A DNA stretch of 17,611 nucleotides from an uncultured Acidobacteriota bacterium (GTDB lineage: Bacteria > Acidobacteriota > Blastocatellia > RBC074). Made by a program: the position numbers and the translations under genes. Location: NCBI GenBank assembly GCA_937967285.1, contig CALBSU010000252.1:1-17611 (forward strand), read 5' to 3'. The notes under the pieces were generated by a model. That model was given only the letters and a program-made list of their open reading frames with translations. It was not told where the DNA came from and did not search any database. Shown here in pieces: positions 1 through 17,611 of this stretch (positions are counted from its first letter, which is position 1; each line of letters opens with the position of its first letter).

Positions 1-41
1 GGCTTCGTCACCGTATCGCTTCTCAGATCGATCAGTTTCAT
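1..41 (-). CDS. ltaE: Threonine aldolase, N-terminal fragment cut by window edge
   Basis: Reading the minus strand from the ATG at 41 gives 13 complete codons, MKLIDLRSDTVTK, followed by the first two bases of a Pro codon. This matches the very conserved start of low-specificity L-threonine aldolases (IDLRSDTVTKP), PLP enzymes that cleave threonine or allo-threonine to glycine and acetaldehyde. The rest lies outside the window, so the PLP lysine cannot be checked. No strong Shine-Dalgarno precedes the ATG. It is on the same strand as hemW, which lies upstream, but a repeat-filled gap of 185 bases separates them. The call rests on 13 residues, although that motif is distinctive. Confidence 0.8.
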   Translation of the reverse strand, partial: MKLIDLRSDTVTK

Positions 42-56
42 AACGGTTAATCAACG

Positions 57-69
57 AACCAACTTGGTT
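57..69. other. Short palindrome upstream of ltaE
   Basis: AACCAA-C-TTGGTT is a perfect 6+1+6 palindrome 15 bases upstream of the ltaE start. It could be an operator half-site pair or chance. Only the symmetry is seen. Confidence 0.25.
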
Positions 70-70
70 T

Positions 71-222
71 TTTTCATCCACGAAGGAACACGAAGAATGC
101 ACGAAGAGATTCAACTCATCCAAAGAACTCAAATAATTCAAAAAGTAGTATCTCTCTGATTCCCCTTCGTGGTTTCTTCGTGTTTCTTCGTGGATGAAAA
201 TATCCGTGTTCCTTCGTGGATA
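71..222. repeat. CACGAAG-type inverted repeat element between hemW and ltaE
   Basis: Arm 71-106 and arm 165-200 are inverted copies of 36 bases with about four mismatches. Each arm holds three CACGAAG (or CTTCGTG) units spaced by 10-11 bases. A third partial copy (CGTGTTCCTTCGTGGAT) lies at 205-221 in the same direction as arm 165-200. The element starts five bases after the hemW stop codon. Read along the hemW transcript, the purine-rich CACGAAG arm comes first and the CTTCGTG arm second, so the RNA could fold into a long stem with a loop of about 58 bases. No T-run follows, so it is not a classical intrinsic terminator. Confidence 0.85.
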
Positions 223-226
223 AAGA

Positions 227-1366
<1,140 letters not shown>

Positions 1367-1376
1367 AAAGACGGGG

Positions 1377-1382
1377 ATTATA
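1377..1382 (-). promoter_or_regulatory. Perfect -10 box (TATAAT) for hemW
   Basis: The minus strand reads TATAAT here, ten bases before the hemW ATG. A start about seven bases downstream would leave a leader of only two to four bases. No good -35 hexamer is visible at 16-18 bases, so this would be a -10-dominated promoter. Confidence 0.45.
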
Positions 1383-1404
1383 GCACGAACGCAAAGTCAG
1401 GCCG

Positions 1405-3183
1405 TCATCGGGACGGTTTGAGTCCGGTTCGGACGATCCAGCCGGCCAGTCCCACCCAGGCGAGGAGCGAGATCCAGCGGGCGGCCCGTTCGCCGGGATC
1501 ACGGATCTCGAAATCAAGGGTCAGATTGTGCTTTCCGGCGGGCGCTTCGACGATCATCAGCCCGGTTTCAGGCTCCTTTGCGATCGGTATCTCGCGGCCG
1601 TCGAGCCTCGCCACCCAGTGCGGATAGGCGTGCGTCAGAATCCTCAGCCGGACAGCGCTCCCGCTCTCCAGGCCATACTCCCGATGACTGATCCGGTTTT
1701 TGACGAGGCCGGCTTCGCCGGTACCTTCGATTACCTCGATGCCTCCCGGCTCGTTCGCCGGCGGATAGAGGACTGGTTCGGTCCCGTGAGGTCGAAAATA
1801 GATCTGATTGGCGGCGTAGGCGGTATACTGCAGGTCGTCTTCATTCTGAATCTTCCGGCCTTCGTCGAGCGAGAGCGGTTTGGCGCCTCTTCCCTCGAGC
1901 AGTTCGGCGACCCGTTCGCGAGTCAGGCCGGGCTCGTTCAACCTGACGAACATGAAGGTGAAGACGCCGTTGAAGATCACCATCCAGGTCAGAAAGGCGG
2001 CGGCGATCACTCGCGGCCGGCGCCTCAGGCCGCTCCATTCCGCCATCGCCGATACCGCCGCAATGCCTGTCAGCAGCGAGACGAACGGCAGATATCTCCA
2101 CGGAAACTGGATGAACTTCAGTCCCGGCAGATATCGCCAGAGCGGTTCCGAAAGCGGAAGCGAGATGAGCAGCCCGAAACAGGCCACGAGCAGGCTGAAC
2201 CACCCGACCCGGCCGGCCTCCGGGGCGCCACGTTCGCCGCCCCTCGAAAGATATCCGAGGACTATCGCTCCAAGCAGCAACAGAGTCGTCGTCTGACAGA
2301 GGATGACTATGCTGTAGACGTCATTGACCCCCGCCCACGCCTTTCTGTATTCGCTCGCGGCATCGCTTTCCGCAAACAGAAAGTAGTTCTTGTACCCGTG
2401 CTGAACAACCTGCAGGCCCAACTGGACCCAGTTGCGCTCCACCACCTGCGGCCAGAGAAAGAATGCGGTCAGCGCCAATGCCGCCAACCCGGCGCCTCCC
2501 AGCCTGAGCCATCCTCTCCAGCCTGCCTGCCTCCATAATCCCAGCGCCATCAATCCGATCGTCAATCCGGTCAGATAAGTCGTGATCGCATGCGTCAGGA
2601 CCAGCAGGGAACTCGAGATCAGGAAAAGTATCAGTCCCGATTCGGTCCTCGTTCCTGTCAGAAGCCTTTTCGCTCCGGCGATCGCCAGCGGAGCGATCGC
2701 CAGCCCCACCGCGTTGGCCAGAAATGATCTGTTGAATGCGATCAGCGGAAAAGCCGGCAGCACGACGTACAGAATTGAAGCGATCAGACTCCGGCGTCGA
2801 CTGGTGAACTCCCGCGCCAGCACCCACGCGCTCGCCTGGGCGGCAAACAGCGTCAGGAACATGATCAGCTTCAGCGTTCCGAGCAGATTCAGACCCAGAA
2901 ACCTGATCCCGAACGCACCGAGAGCATATGTCAGCGGAGGATAGAAGGTGAACAGGGCGTCCCCCCGACCGCCGTCGAGCAGCCCCGCCCAGCGCGGAAT
3001 CAGGTCGCCCTCGCTCAGGCTTCGCTCGTACGTCCGCGTGATGTGATAGTGGAGCGTCAGATCGCCCTGGATCCCGTACGCCGGATGCGTGATCCGCGGC
3101 AGCGTCATCAGCAGGCTGATCGCCAGCCAGATCGCCGCCGCCACGATCAGCCTCACTCCGCTCTTCTCGTCCATATCGCTCAT
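1405..3183 (-). CDS. Large polytopic membrane protein, PTPS-related/YfhO-like
   Basis: The protein has 592 residues. The N-terminal half has many hydrophobic helices and the pattern [20 protein letters not shown] followed by [16 protein letters not shown], which resembles the '6-pyruvoyl-tetrahydropterin synthase-related, membrane domain' family, a GT-C-like group of unknown reaction. The last 150 residues are soluble-looking ([12 protein letters not shown], then [14 protein letters not shown]), as in YfhO-like proteins, and end in one helix. It probably handles a lipid-linked sugar or cell-surface polymer, but no substrate can be read from the sequence. The ATG at 3183 is preferred over an upstream TTG at 3237 because GAGG lies five bases before it. 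It ends 38 bases before hemW on the same strand. Confidence 0.75.
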   Translation of the reverse strand: MSDMDEKSGVRLIVAAAIWLAISLLMTLPRITHPAYGIQGDLTLHYHITRTYERSLSEGDLIPRWAGLLDGGRGDALFTFYPPLTYALGAFGIRFLGLNLLGTLKLIMFLTLFAAQASAWVLAREFTSRRRSLIASILYVVLPAFPLIAFNRSFLANAVGLAIAPLAIAGAKRLLTGTRTESGLILFLISSSLLVLTHAITTYLTGLTIGLMALGLWRQAGWRGWLRLGGAGLAALALTAFFLWPQVVERNWVQLGLQVVQHGYKNYFLFAESDAASEYRKAWAGVNDVYSIVILCQTTTLLLLGAIVLGYLSRGGERGAPEAGRVGWFSLLVACFGLLISLPLSEPLWRYLPGLKFIQFPWRYLPFVSLLTGIAAVSAMAEWSGLRRRPRVIAAAFLTWMVIFNGVFTFMFVRLNEPGLTRERVAELLEGRGAKPLSLDEGRKIQNEDDLQYTAYAANQIYFRPHGTEPVLYPPANEPGGIEVIEGTGEAGLVKNRISHREYGLESGSAVRLRILTHAYPHWVARLDGREIPIAKEPETGLMIVEAPAGKHNLTLDFEIRDPGERAARWISLLAWVGLAGWIVRTGLKPSR

Positions 3184-3297
3184 TGCATCCTCGATCTCTT
3201 TCCGGGGGCGGTCTGGTTGCGGCTCCGATGATCGCAAATCGCACTCCGATGCACCAGACCTCTCAAGCCGCGTTAATTTTTATCATGCATATTTTGC

Positions 3298-3327
3298 TTG
3301 ATCATTTGGTTGGATTGTGGCTAAAAT
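3298..3327 (+). promoter_or_regulatory. Candidate sigma70-type promoter facing flp
   Basis: TTGATC (3298-3303), an 18-base spacer and TAAAAT (3322-3327) match the -35/-10 consensus at 4/6 and 5/6. It would give a leader of more than 400 bases before flp. Such matches are common by chance in an AT-rich gap. Confidence 0.3.
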
Positions 3328-3468
3328 GCGCCTGCATCTCTGCTCCAGATCCTGATCCCCCAAAGAAGTCATCAGGATTAATCGACTCAGATTTATTCTA
3401 CTGGCTTTTTTGAGAATTCAGGATCGATCAACCTTCCCCAGGCGGTCTTTTATAGCATTGAGCCCCTG

Positions 3469-3506
3469 TCCCCTGAAATTCATCTGCTGAAGTGTATATC
3501 AGGGGA
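3469..3506 (+). other. Hairpin TCCCCTGA/TCAGGGGA in flp upstream region
   Basis: Perfect 8-base arms lie at 3469-3476 and 3499-3506 with a 22-base loop. CCCCTG also occurs at 3463-3468, so two tandem copies face one CAGGGG. A third TCCCCTGA lies downstream at 3673-3680 and could compete for the same partner. Confidence 0.45.
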
Positions 3507-3531
3507 GAGGCATGCCCGAGGAGTCCGGTTC

Positions 3532-3547
3532 TGACAAGGGACTTGCA
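3532..3547 (+). promoter_or_regulatory. Candidate sigma54-like -24/-12 promoter
   Basis: TGACAAG-GGAC-TTGCA compares with the consensus TGGCACG-N4-TTGCA. The -12 half (TTGCA) is perfect and the spacing is exact, but the -24 GG is GA, which weakens the call. Some type IV pilin genes use sigma54. Transcription would start near 3558, about 200 bases before flp. Confidence 0.3.
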
Positions 3548-3702
3548 TTTTTCGGCGTATGAGGTATGTTAGGTGCTGGTTGAATACCGGCGGGTGGTGA
3601 TCACGGACAGTTATGCGATCTCAACCGTCTACTCTGACGTTTTAGGTTGTCTATTCGGATTCAACTAATTCATCCCCTGAGTTACATCCGCGCAACCGTT
3701 TC

Positions 3703-3728
3703 ACCCGACCCCCTTCACGGGCTCGGGT
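3703..3728 (+). other. Stem-loop just upstream of the flp ribosome site
   Basis: ACCCGA (3703-3708) pairs perfectly with TCGGGT (3723-3728), and inner C and G runs can add to the stem. It ends about 20 bases before the GGAGG of flp and could protect the 5' end of an abundant pilin mRNA. Confidence 0.35.
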
Positions 3729-3741
3729 AATTAGAATCTGG

Positions 3742-3934
<193 letters not shown>

Positions 3935-3978
3935 TACGAGTAGACTCGACCTTGAAAATTTGACCTGGTTGCCATCTT

Positions 3979-3995
3979 GCTCTCGACTCGAGAGC
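3979..3995 (+). terminator. Palindromic stem-loop after flp, no T-run
   Basis: GCTCTCGACTCGAGAGC is a perfect palindrome around a central C. As RNA it gives a 7-base-pair stem with a 3-base loop, 45 bases after the flp stop. The absence of a following T-run argues against a simple intrinsic terminator. It could instead mark the 3' end of a processed, stable flp mRNA. Confidence 0.35.
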
Positions 3996-4136
3996 CCGCG
4001 AAAGATTCGAAGTAACAGCTTCCACTCCGGCAGGTATCACGTTGCCCTGTTTCAAACCATAGCCGGGGGTAAAGAGAAGCGGTCCCGATCCTGTCAGCGT
4101 TCCTCACCGAATGGCTTGCCTTATGTACGGCTGTTT

Positions 4137-4159
4137 GACCGGCTCCATGTTCGCCGGTC
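4137..4159 (+). other. Stem-loop GACCGGC/GCCGGTC
   Basis: Perfect 7-base arms surround a 9-base loop. The adjoining 4158-4170 (TCGGGC-G-GCCCGA) is a second palindrome sharing two bases. The function is unknown. Confidence 0.35.
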
Positions 4160-4274
4160 GGGCGGCCCGAACGCTCAGCTCAATGGATTATCTCAGACGA
4201 TCTGGGGTAGCTGTTGGAAATATTGTCCGACATATTTCGAGACGGAAGTCCGTGCGGGAGATCCGCTGCGAGAT

Positions 4275-4302
4275 CCTGATCGGTTCGGCCTGATCGGTTC
4301 GG
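4275..4302. repeat. Two perfect tandem copies of a 14-base unit
   Basis: CCTGATCGGTTCGG is repeated exactly twice with no spacer. It may be a recent slippage duplication or a paired protein-binding site. Confidence 0.6.
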
Positions 4303-4439
4303 TCGGAGTCGCTGAGCGCGGCAATCCGGGGCGGGGAAGAGTTAAGTACCGCCGTCGATCTTTAGATCCGACTGCCCGGTTGACGGGACGAGCTTCAGCG
4401 GCCAAGGCGACGATTTCGAGGATGCCTCAGGGGATTTGA

Positions 4440-4994
4440 ATGGATCCGATGATCGCCGCTTTGCAGATCACTTTGACGCTCTTCGTCCTGGTCATCGCCT
4501 GGACCGATCTGAGATCCAGACGGATTCCGAATGCGATCGTTTTTCCGGCCGCCCTCGCGGGACTGGTTTTAAATACGATCTCCGGCGGCTGGAGCGGAGC
4601 GCTCTTCGGATTAAAGGGCATCGGCCTCGGTCTGCTGCTTCTGCTGATCCCGTACATGGTCGGCGGAATGAAGGCCGGGGACGTCAAGTTCCTGATGGCG
4701 ATCGGGGCTTACCTCGGCGCCGGCGGCGTATTTCGGGCTTTGCTGGCAACTGTTTTGTGTTATCCTGTCCTGGCAGCTTTCGCCGTCATCCGGGAAGGAA
4801 AGCTGCGGTTGACCTGGCTCAGGTTCAGGCGGGTCTGGTGGAATTTTCTGGGATTCTTCGCGCCGGGATTCAGGATCTATGCGATCCGGCTTGAATCGCA
4901 GGATGACCCAGGGATCGATTCGGTCAGGACGCCTTTCGGCGTTTCGATCGCGATCGGCACGCTGATCGCGGCCTTCACCGATTTTTTGAGGTGA
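4440..4994 (+). CDS. cpaA: CpaA/TadV prepilin peptidase (type IV, A24 family)
   Basis: This 184-residue integral membrane protease should remove the leader of Flp and of the TadE-type pseudopilins. It has the two catalytic aspartates of the A24 family: D23 in [11 protein letters not shown] and D81 in GMKAGDVKF, the second in the conserved G-x-x-x-G-D setting. Hydrophobic helices surround both. It lacks the N-terminal methyltransferase domain of PilD, as expected for the short CpaA/TadV class. The ATG at 4440 has AGGGG upstream; a second ATG three codons in is also possible. The C-terminal 80 residues ([12 protein letters not shown] and on) include one soluble stretch and a last helix. Confidence 0.92.
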   Translation: MDPMIAALQITLTLFVLVIAWTDLRSRRIPNAIVFPAALAGLVLNTISGGWSGALFGLKGIGLGLLLLLIPYMVGGMKAGDVKFLMAIGAYLGAGGVFRALLATVLCYPVLAAFAVIREGKLRLTWLRFRRVWWNFLGFFAPGFRIYAIRLESQDDPGIDSVRTPFGVSIAIGTLIAAFTDFLR

Positions 4995-5016
4995 TCCGCG
5001 ACGGCCCGGTGCTACT

Positions 5017-5046
5017 GCCTCCGACTGCCCTCTCGAGTCGGCCGGC
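5017..5046 (+). other. Stem-loop after cpaA
   Basis: CCGACT (5021-5026) and AGTCGG (5036-5041) pair perfectly. GCC/GGC (5017-5019 with 5044-5046) extends the stem across a small internal loop. No T-run follows. It lies 22 bases after the cpaA stop. Confidence 0.35.
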
Positions 5047-5063
5047 AGATGTGAAGTGATTCA

Positions 5064-5069
5064 TTGACA
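5064..5069 (+). promoter_or_regulatory. Consensus -35 hexamer (TTGACA) upstream of tadE
   Basis: The hexamer is perfect, but no good -10 box lies at 16-18 bases. It might work only with the activator-like palindrome at 5097-5112, or it may be chance. Confidence 0.25.
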
Positions 5070-5096
5070 GCAACTTCCCCGAGTTTACGTCGACCC

Positions 5097-5112
5097 CGTG
5101 ATCGAGATCACG
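5097..5112. promoter_or_regulatory. CRP/FNR-family-like operator upstream of tadE
   Basis: CGTGATC-GA-GATCACG is a perfect 7+2+7 palindrome. It matches TGTGA-N6-TCACA except at the two outermost bases, and it differs from the ideal CRP core at only three of 16 positions. It lies 117 bases before the tadE ATG, where a regulator could act on the tadE-tadC block. Which regulator binds cannot be told. Confidence 0.45.
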
Positions 5113-5124
5113 ACACCCTCAAAA

Positions 5125-5136
5125 TTTCGATCGAAA
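5125..5136. promoter_or_regulatory. Second palindrome TTTCGATCGAAA upstream of tadE
   Basis: This is a perfect 12-base palindrome starting 13 bases after the CRP-like site. It could be another operator. Only the symmetry is seen. Confidence 0.3.
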
Positions 5137-5228
5137 AAAGTTGATTCCATCCCCCGGCGAAACGGTTCTGGGCAATTCCTTTCAGGACCGGCAGAACAGA
5201 GCAATACAGGCACTGCGTGAGGAGAGCA

Positions 5229-5732
5229 ATGAACCGGAATTTCCGTCATGCCAACCGAAGAAGAAGAGAGGACGGGCAGTCTCTGCTTGAGTTCGCGCTG
5301 ATCGTCCCTGTCCTCTTCATCATGCTGATCGGGGTGGCCGTCATCGCTCAGGGGTTCAATCTTCAGATGGTGCTCTACGGAGCCGCCTACGAGGGTGTCC
5401 GTGTCTGGGCCAAGAACCCTCCCGGAGGAGACGGCAACAACTGCACGCCGCCGGCCTGCAATGCGGCCAACAGGGATTCGGTCAATTTTCAGAAATATGT
5501 CATGCCGGTGGTCAGGCAGTACGTGACCAACAACGGCTTCGACGGCCAGAGGGTCTCCTTCTTCGCCGAGGACAACCGCGGATTCCAGAACTCGCTGAAC
5601 ATCATCAGCAACAATTCCCAGGTCCTGACCGTGACCATCCTTTACCCGTATGAGCTGCCGGTCGGGAATTTCGCCAGCAGCTTCAGCCGCGTGCTGGTCA
5701 GGGCGAGCTGCTCGATGAAGCGGGGCGCCTGA
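5229..5732 (+). CDS. tadE: TadE-family pseudopilin
   Basis: The 167-residue protein begins with a basic leader and the pseudopilin cleavage motif DG16/[11 protein letters not shown], where Glu21 is the +5 residue. A single hydrophobic helix to about residue 40 follows, then a periplasmic domain of about 125 residues. TadE and TadF are minor pilin-like proteins processed by the same peptidase as Flp and needed for pilus formation. The ATG at 5229 is preferred over the GTG at 5217 because GAGGAGA (5219-5225) immediately precedes it. Two cysteines nearby in the loop (NNCTPPACN) and a third close to the C-terminus could form a disulfide. The gene starts a tight block, with the next pseudopilin 25 bases downstream. 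Confidence 0.88.
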   Translation: MNRNFRHANRRRREDGQSLLEFALIVPVLFIMLIGVAVIAQGFNLQMVLYGAAYEGVRVWAKNPPGGDGNNCTPPACNAANRDSVNFQKYVMPVVRQYVTNNGFDGQRVSFFAEDNRGFQNSLNIISNNSQVLTVTILYPYELPVGNFASSFSRVLVRASCSMKRGA

Positions 5733-5757
5733 TGCGCTTCCGAAAGATTGAGATTCG

Positions 5758-6291
5758 ATGAGAAGAAATTGCGGAACAAGAAGAGGCGGTTTCGTGGAGC
5801 GCGGTCAGTCGATGGTCGAGTTCGCCCTGCTGCTGCCGATCTTTCTTGTTTTCGTCTTCGCGATCATCGAGATCGGGCGCGCCTGGGCGGTCAAGCAGGC
5901 GCTGACGATCGCGGCCCGCGAAGGCGCGAGAGTCCTCGTGCTGCCGTACGGCGCCGGGCTCGAATACGCCTCGGAGAGCGACGTTCAGCAGGCCGCCGTG
6001 GCCCGGACGAACTCGTATCTCCAGAGCGCCGGCGTTCCGACAACTTCGGACGTGACGCAGGTGACCATGGTTCGCCTCCGTCCCGGCAACGACGCAACAT
6101 ACAATACGGCCGACGACTCCATCGAGCAGGGCTTTTCAAACGCCCGGCGGGGTGAGCGGGTCGGCATCAGGGTCGCCCACAGCTTCGAGACCGCGCTGCC
6201 GCTGCTGCTGAATATGTTCAGGGATTCAGCTTATCAGTTTTCAGGCACCGGAGTGGCGATGGGAGTGACCTGTTACATGGATCACGAATGA
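5758..6291 (+). CDS. Second TadE-like pseudopilin
   Basis: This 177-residue protein has the same plan as its upstream neighbour: a basic leader, RG16/[11 protein letters not shown] with Glu21 at +5, one membrane helix to about residue 38, then [20 protein letters not shown], the typical TadE-like amphipathic stretch. The periplasmic part is only loosely similar to the first copy. It may fill the place of TadF in classical loci; family searches often label both members TadE. It should be cleaved by CpaA and act as a minor subunit or scaffold. No strong Shine-Dalgarno is seen before the ATG at 5758, so coupling to the gene before it is possible. Confidence 0.85.
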   Translation: MRRNCGTRRGGFVERGQSMVEFALLLPIFLVFVFAIIEIGRAWAVKQALTIAAREGARVLVLPYGAGLEYASESDVQQAAVARTNSYLQSAGVPTTSDVTQVTMVRLRPGNDATYNTADDSIEQGFSNARRGERVGIRVAHSFETALPLLLNMFRDSAYQFSGTGVAMGVTCYMDHE

Positions 6292-6361
6292 TATCAATTT
6301 CCGTCTGGCATCCCGGTGCAGCGTTCGGGGTGAGGAGTTACGAAACAAGGAGTCAGATAAG

Positions 6362-7428
<1,067 letters not shown>

Positions 7429-7439
7429 CAGGAGACGCT

Positions 7440-9056
<1,617 letters not shown>

Positions 9057-9097
9057 TCGATCAGGATCTTATTTAGTGGCAGTGAGGTAGAAGCGCC

Positions 9098-10438
9098 ATG
9101 CAGATCAGATTCAGAAGATTCGGAGAGAAGTCCGTCCCGCGGGGCGGCAGGCCGGAGATGCGCCGCCAGCGCGGTTCAATCATGGCCCTGACCGCCGTTA
9201 CGATCACTGCGATGATCGGTCTTTCGGCTCTGGCCATAGATCTCGGCTATCTGTTCAGCGCCCGCAACCAGTTTCAGAACGGGATCGACGCCGCGGCGAT
9301 CGCCGGCGCTGCGGGCCTCAGGGTGACGATCGAATCCGATCTCAACTCTCCGCACCAGACGTCGCTGATCCAGGCCATGGCCGTCCAGTACGCCGGTTAT
9401 AATCAGGTTCGCCGCTACAAGGATCCTAATCCGAACAGCGGGCAGGCGAACAGCAACAATATAAATCTCGATCCGAACGCGGTGTCGATCAACACTAACG
9501 TCAATCCTCCGCGCGTGGTCGTCAATACGTCGCTCGACATACCGATGCTCTTCGGCGGGATCTTCGGATTCAGCAGCATCGACATGAACGCAACGTCGAC
9601 CGCCTCGATCTATCCGGTCGACGGCGGAACCGGCGCCATGGCCTCGTGCTGGCGCCCGCTGCTGATTCCGGACACCTTCTACGACGGCAGCAATATCGTC
9701 CGTTACGTCGGAGATCCGAACCGCGGAGGCTTCAATCTTCCGGATCAGAACGGGGATTACTATCGCTCGCGTTTCGCCGCCGGCGCCCGCAACGGGTATC
9801 CGTTCGTGGACGGACTGACCGCGATCGGGACCAGCGTGACCGGCCTGCGCGATACGGCGCTCATTTCCGAGATCGGTACGGTCACGATCATGGGGCAGAA
9901 CGTCAACCTGCAGCGCGACTTCTACCGGATCGCCAATTTCTCGGGGCTTCCGCAGACGACCTTCGACGCGCTGTCGGTCGGGGATCTGGCCAACTTCGGT
10001 TATTGCGGCGAGATCCGCGTCGGCCAGGACATTCCCGTCTATTCGCCGGCCGATTTCACGACTTATGATCAAGTCAGGATCGGGCTTCAGTCTCTCAAAG
10101 GCCGAACCGCCGATTCGATCGATCTGAGCACGCTGGGGCAGTACTATTATCTCAAGAGCGCGAGTTACCCGGGGCCGAACACGCACGCGGCGATCATCCC
10201 GGTCCTGCTCTTCAATCCGGTCGAACTGATCCGCAACCCGACCACGAATGTGCTGCGGGTGACCAATTTCGGATTTTTCTTTCTGCAGAGCGTTCAGGCC
10301 GACGGTTCGCTTCAGGGATTCTTCGTGCGTGAGATCGTAAGCGGCGGAACGCCCGTCGATTCGACCAACTTCAGCGCGGACAGTCTGCCGACGTTCAGCC
10401 GCAACTGGCTGCCGCAGGCGGTCAGGCTGCTGCGCTAA
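9098..10438 (+). CDS. tadG: TadG-like protein, no vWA domain seen
   Basis: The 446-residue protein carries the TadG-like N-terminal segment at residues 22-76: [20 protein letters not shown], then [28 protein letters not shown]. This is a pilin-like membrane helix followed by the heptad pattern of the family. Classical TadG carries a C-terminal von Willebrand A domain, but no DxSxS metal site is visible here, and the rest ([14 protein letters not shown] and following) is an Asn/Asp-rich extracytoplasmic domain of unknown fold. It is likely an envelope-anchored minor component that supports pilus assembly or surface retention. The ATG has a GAGG-type site about ten bases upstream. A 225-base gap with a possible promoter follows. 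Confidence 0.8.
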   Translation: MQIRFRRFGEKSVPRGGRPEMRRQRGSIMALTAVTITAMIGLSALAIDLGYLFSARNQFQNGIDAAAIAGAAGLRVTIESDLNSPHQTSLIQAMAVQYAGYNQVRRYKDPNPNSGQANSNNINLDPNAVSINTNVNPPRVVVNTSLDIPMLFGGIFGFSSIDMNATSTASIYPVDGGTGAMASCWRPLLIPDTFYDGSNIVRYVGDPNRGGFNLPDQNGDYYRSRFAAGARNGYPFVDGLTAIGTSVTGLRDTALISEIGTVTIMGQNVNLQRDFYRIANFSGLPQTTFDALSVGDLANFGYCGEIRVGQDIPVYSPADFTTYDQVRIGLQSLKGRTADSIDLSTLGQYYYLKSASYPGPNTHAAIIPVLLFNPVELIRNPTTNVLRVTNFGFFFLQSVQADGSLQGFFVREIVSGGTPVDSTNFSADSLPTFSRNWLPQAVRLLR

Positions 10439-10561
10439 AGACGGCCCGGGAAGCACGGGTCGAGTCCCCCATTGATAATTGCGATGACTGATACGCTGTT
10501 CCGGCAGAATGTCAGCTGCAGGCGGCCTGAATTTTCGATGGAGTTTCGATCTCCCGGGGAA

Positions 10562-10567
10562 TATAAT
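10562..10567 (+). promoter_or_regulatory. TATAAT -10 box candidate upstream of cpaE
   Basis: A perfect TATAAT lies in the 225-base gap between tadG and cpaE, about 100 bases before the cpaE start. The best -35 at 17 bases (TGGAGT) matches only 3/6. An internal promoter for the motor genes is possible but weakly supported. Confidence 0.3.
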
Positions 10568-10663
10568 CTTCTTCTGCGCAGTAGCAGGCAGGGTGAGTGT
10601 CCGGGTGGCCGATCTGAGTTGATCGGATTGGAATGCGAGATCTAAATTAAGGAAACAAACGCA

Positions 10664-11866
<1,203 letters not shown>

Positions 11867-11871
11867 GTCAG

Positions 11872-11895
11872 GGCCCCGACGGTTGTCGCCGGGCC
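11872..11895 (+). other. First of two tandem stem-loops between cpaE and cpaF
   Basis: GGCCC-CGAC, loop GGTT, GTCG-CC-GGGCC forms nine base pairs with a two-base bulge, starting five bases after the cpaE stop. No T-run follows. Confidence 0.5.
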
Positions 11896-11901
11896 ATTAC
11901 A

Positions 11902-11926
11902 GCGAAGCCGCTTTACCGGCGTTCGC
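11902..11926 (+). other. Second tandem stem-loop between cpaE and cpaF
   Basis: GCGAA-GCCG, loop CTTTAC, CGGC-G-TTCGC forms nine base pairs with a one-base bulge, the same 5+4 plan as the stem six bases upstream. A third possible stem (GCCGGG 11939-11944 with CCCGGC 11966-11971) follows just before cpaF. Confidence 0.5.
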
Positions 11927-11994
11927 ACCCATTGATCTGCCGGGGATGACCCCCTCAGTCCCCCTCCCGGCTTCCTGCTGCCCCGAGTAAGATT

Positions 11995-13413
<1,419 letters not shown>

Positions 13414-13422
13414 TTTAGCGAT

Positions 13423-14391
<969 letters not shown>

Positions 14392-14413
14392 TCGGAACCG
14401 GCAGGAAAAGATT

Positions 14414-15349
<936 letters not shown>

Positions 15350-15402
15350 GAAACATTTTATAAACAGAGTAATTAAAACGTGTTCAAGAAGGAGACCCCC
15401 AG

Positions 15403-15937
<535 letters not shown>

Positions 15938-15955
15938 GGAGCTTTCAAGATCAAG

Positions 15956-17611
<1,656 letters not shown>

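Larger units (their letters stand above)
3935..4439. other. 505-base gap between flp and cpaA without a credible gene
   Basis: Open frames exist but lack ribosome sites and have Arg/Ser-rich shadow-like composition. The gap holds a palindrome at 3979-3995 shortly after the flp stop, a stem-loop at 4137-4159 followed at once by TCGGGC-G-GCCCGA (4158-4170), an AT-rich imperfect palindrome at 4218-4237 and a perfect 14-base tandem duplication at 4275-4302. A good AGGGG site precedes cpaA. A small RNA or a second promoter could be here, but I cannot identify either. Confidence 0.6.

Noticed and set aside
2321..3244. Overlapping minus-strand frame inside the PTPS-related gene
   Set aside because: It is Arg/Asp/Gly-rich with no helices, whereas the alternative frame gives a coherent polytopic membrane protein.
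3469..3680. Cyclic-di-GMP riboswitch upstream of flp
   Set aside because: The conserved core segments of the GEMM-I class are not found; only simple stems are visible.
4111..4293. A 60-residue frame starting with ATG, MACLMYGCLTGS
   Set aside because: No Shine-Dalgarno, no leader peptidase motif and no recognised pattern; it overlaps the hairpin at 4137-4159.
3960..4439. A 159-residue open frame in the flp-cpaA gap
   Set aside because: It has no ATG start with a ribosome site, is Arg/Ser-rich without domains or helices, and is crossed by palindromes; it resembles open frames arising from GC-rich noncoding DNA.
5169..5184. Second sigma54-like site (TGGGCAATTCCTTTCA) before tadE
   Set aside because: The -12 GC is TC and several -24 bases differ; the match is too poor.
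10443..10461. Terminator after tadG (GGCCCG/CGGGTC)
   Set aside because: Only six pairs including a G-U, and no T-run.

Overview
The window looks like chromosomal DNA from a GC-rich bacterium. Acidobacteriota (Blastocatellia-like) is my best guess, based on Tad gene order, the large GT-C-like membrane protein and AT-rich heptad or CACGAAG repeats in intergenic gaps. That assignment is inference, since no rRNA or marker gene is present.

Left part (1-3183, minus strand): the first 13 codons of a threonine aldolase (ltaE) at the window edge, then hemW, then a large polytopic membrane protein of the PTPS-related/YfhO-like type. An inverted CACGAAG repeat fills the gap between hemW and ltaE.

Centre (3758-15349, plus strand): a nearly complete Tad (tight adherence, Flp-type IVc) pilus locus in the order flp, cpaA/tadV, tadE, tadE-like, cpaB, cpaC, tadG-like, cpaE/tadZ, cpaF/tadA, tadB, tadC. 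Flp is the major pilin. CpaA should process it and the TadE-type pseudopilins. CpaF is the assembly ATPase, working on the TadB/TadC inner-membrane platform. CpaE should localise the machine, and CpaC with CpaB should form the outer-membrane channel. No TadD or TadF is seen. Two gaps of more than 500 bases flank flp and hold no credible gene but several palindromes.

Right part (15403-17530): a 55-residue one-helix membrane protein, a DUF192 protein and a large GT-C-like membrane protein follow tadC on the same strand, so they may be co-transcribed with it.

The system itself is known. The most unusual feature is a family of long, imperfect inverted repeats made of heptads (AGTAGAA/AGTAAAA). 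They begin one to three bases after the stop codons of cpaB, cpaF and the GT-C-like gene. All have a purine-rich arm first and, where the second arm is visible, a pyrimidine-rich arm second. A differently sequenced repeat (CACGAAG) has the same place and polarity after hemW.
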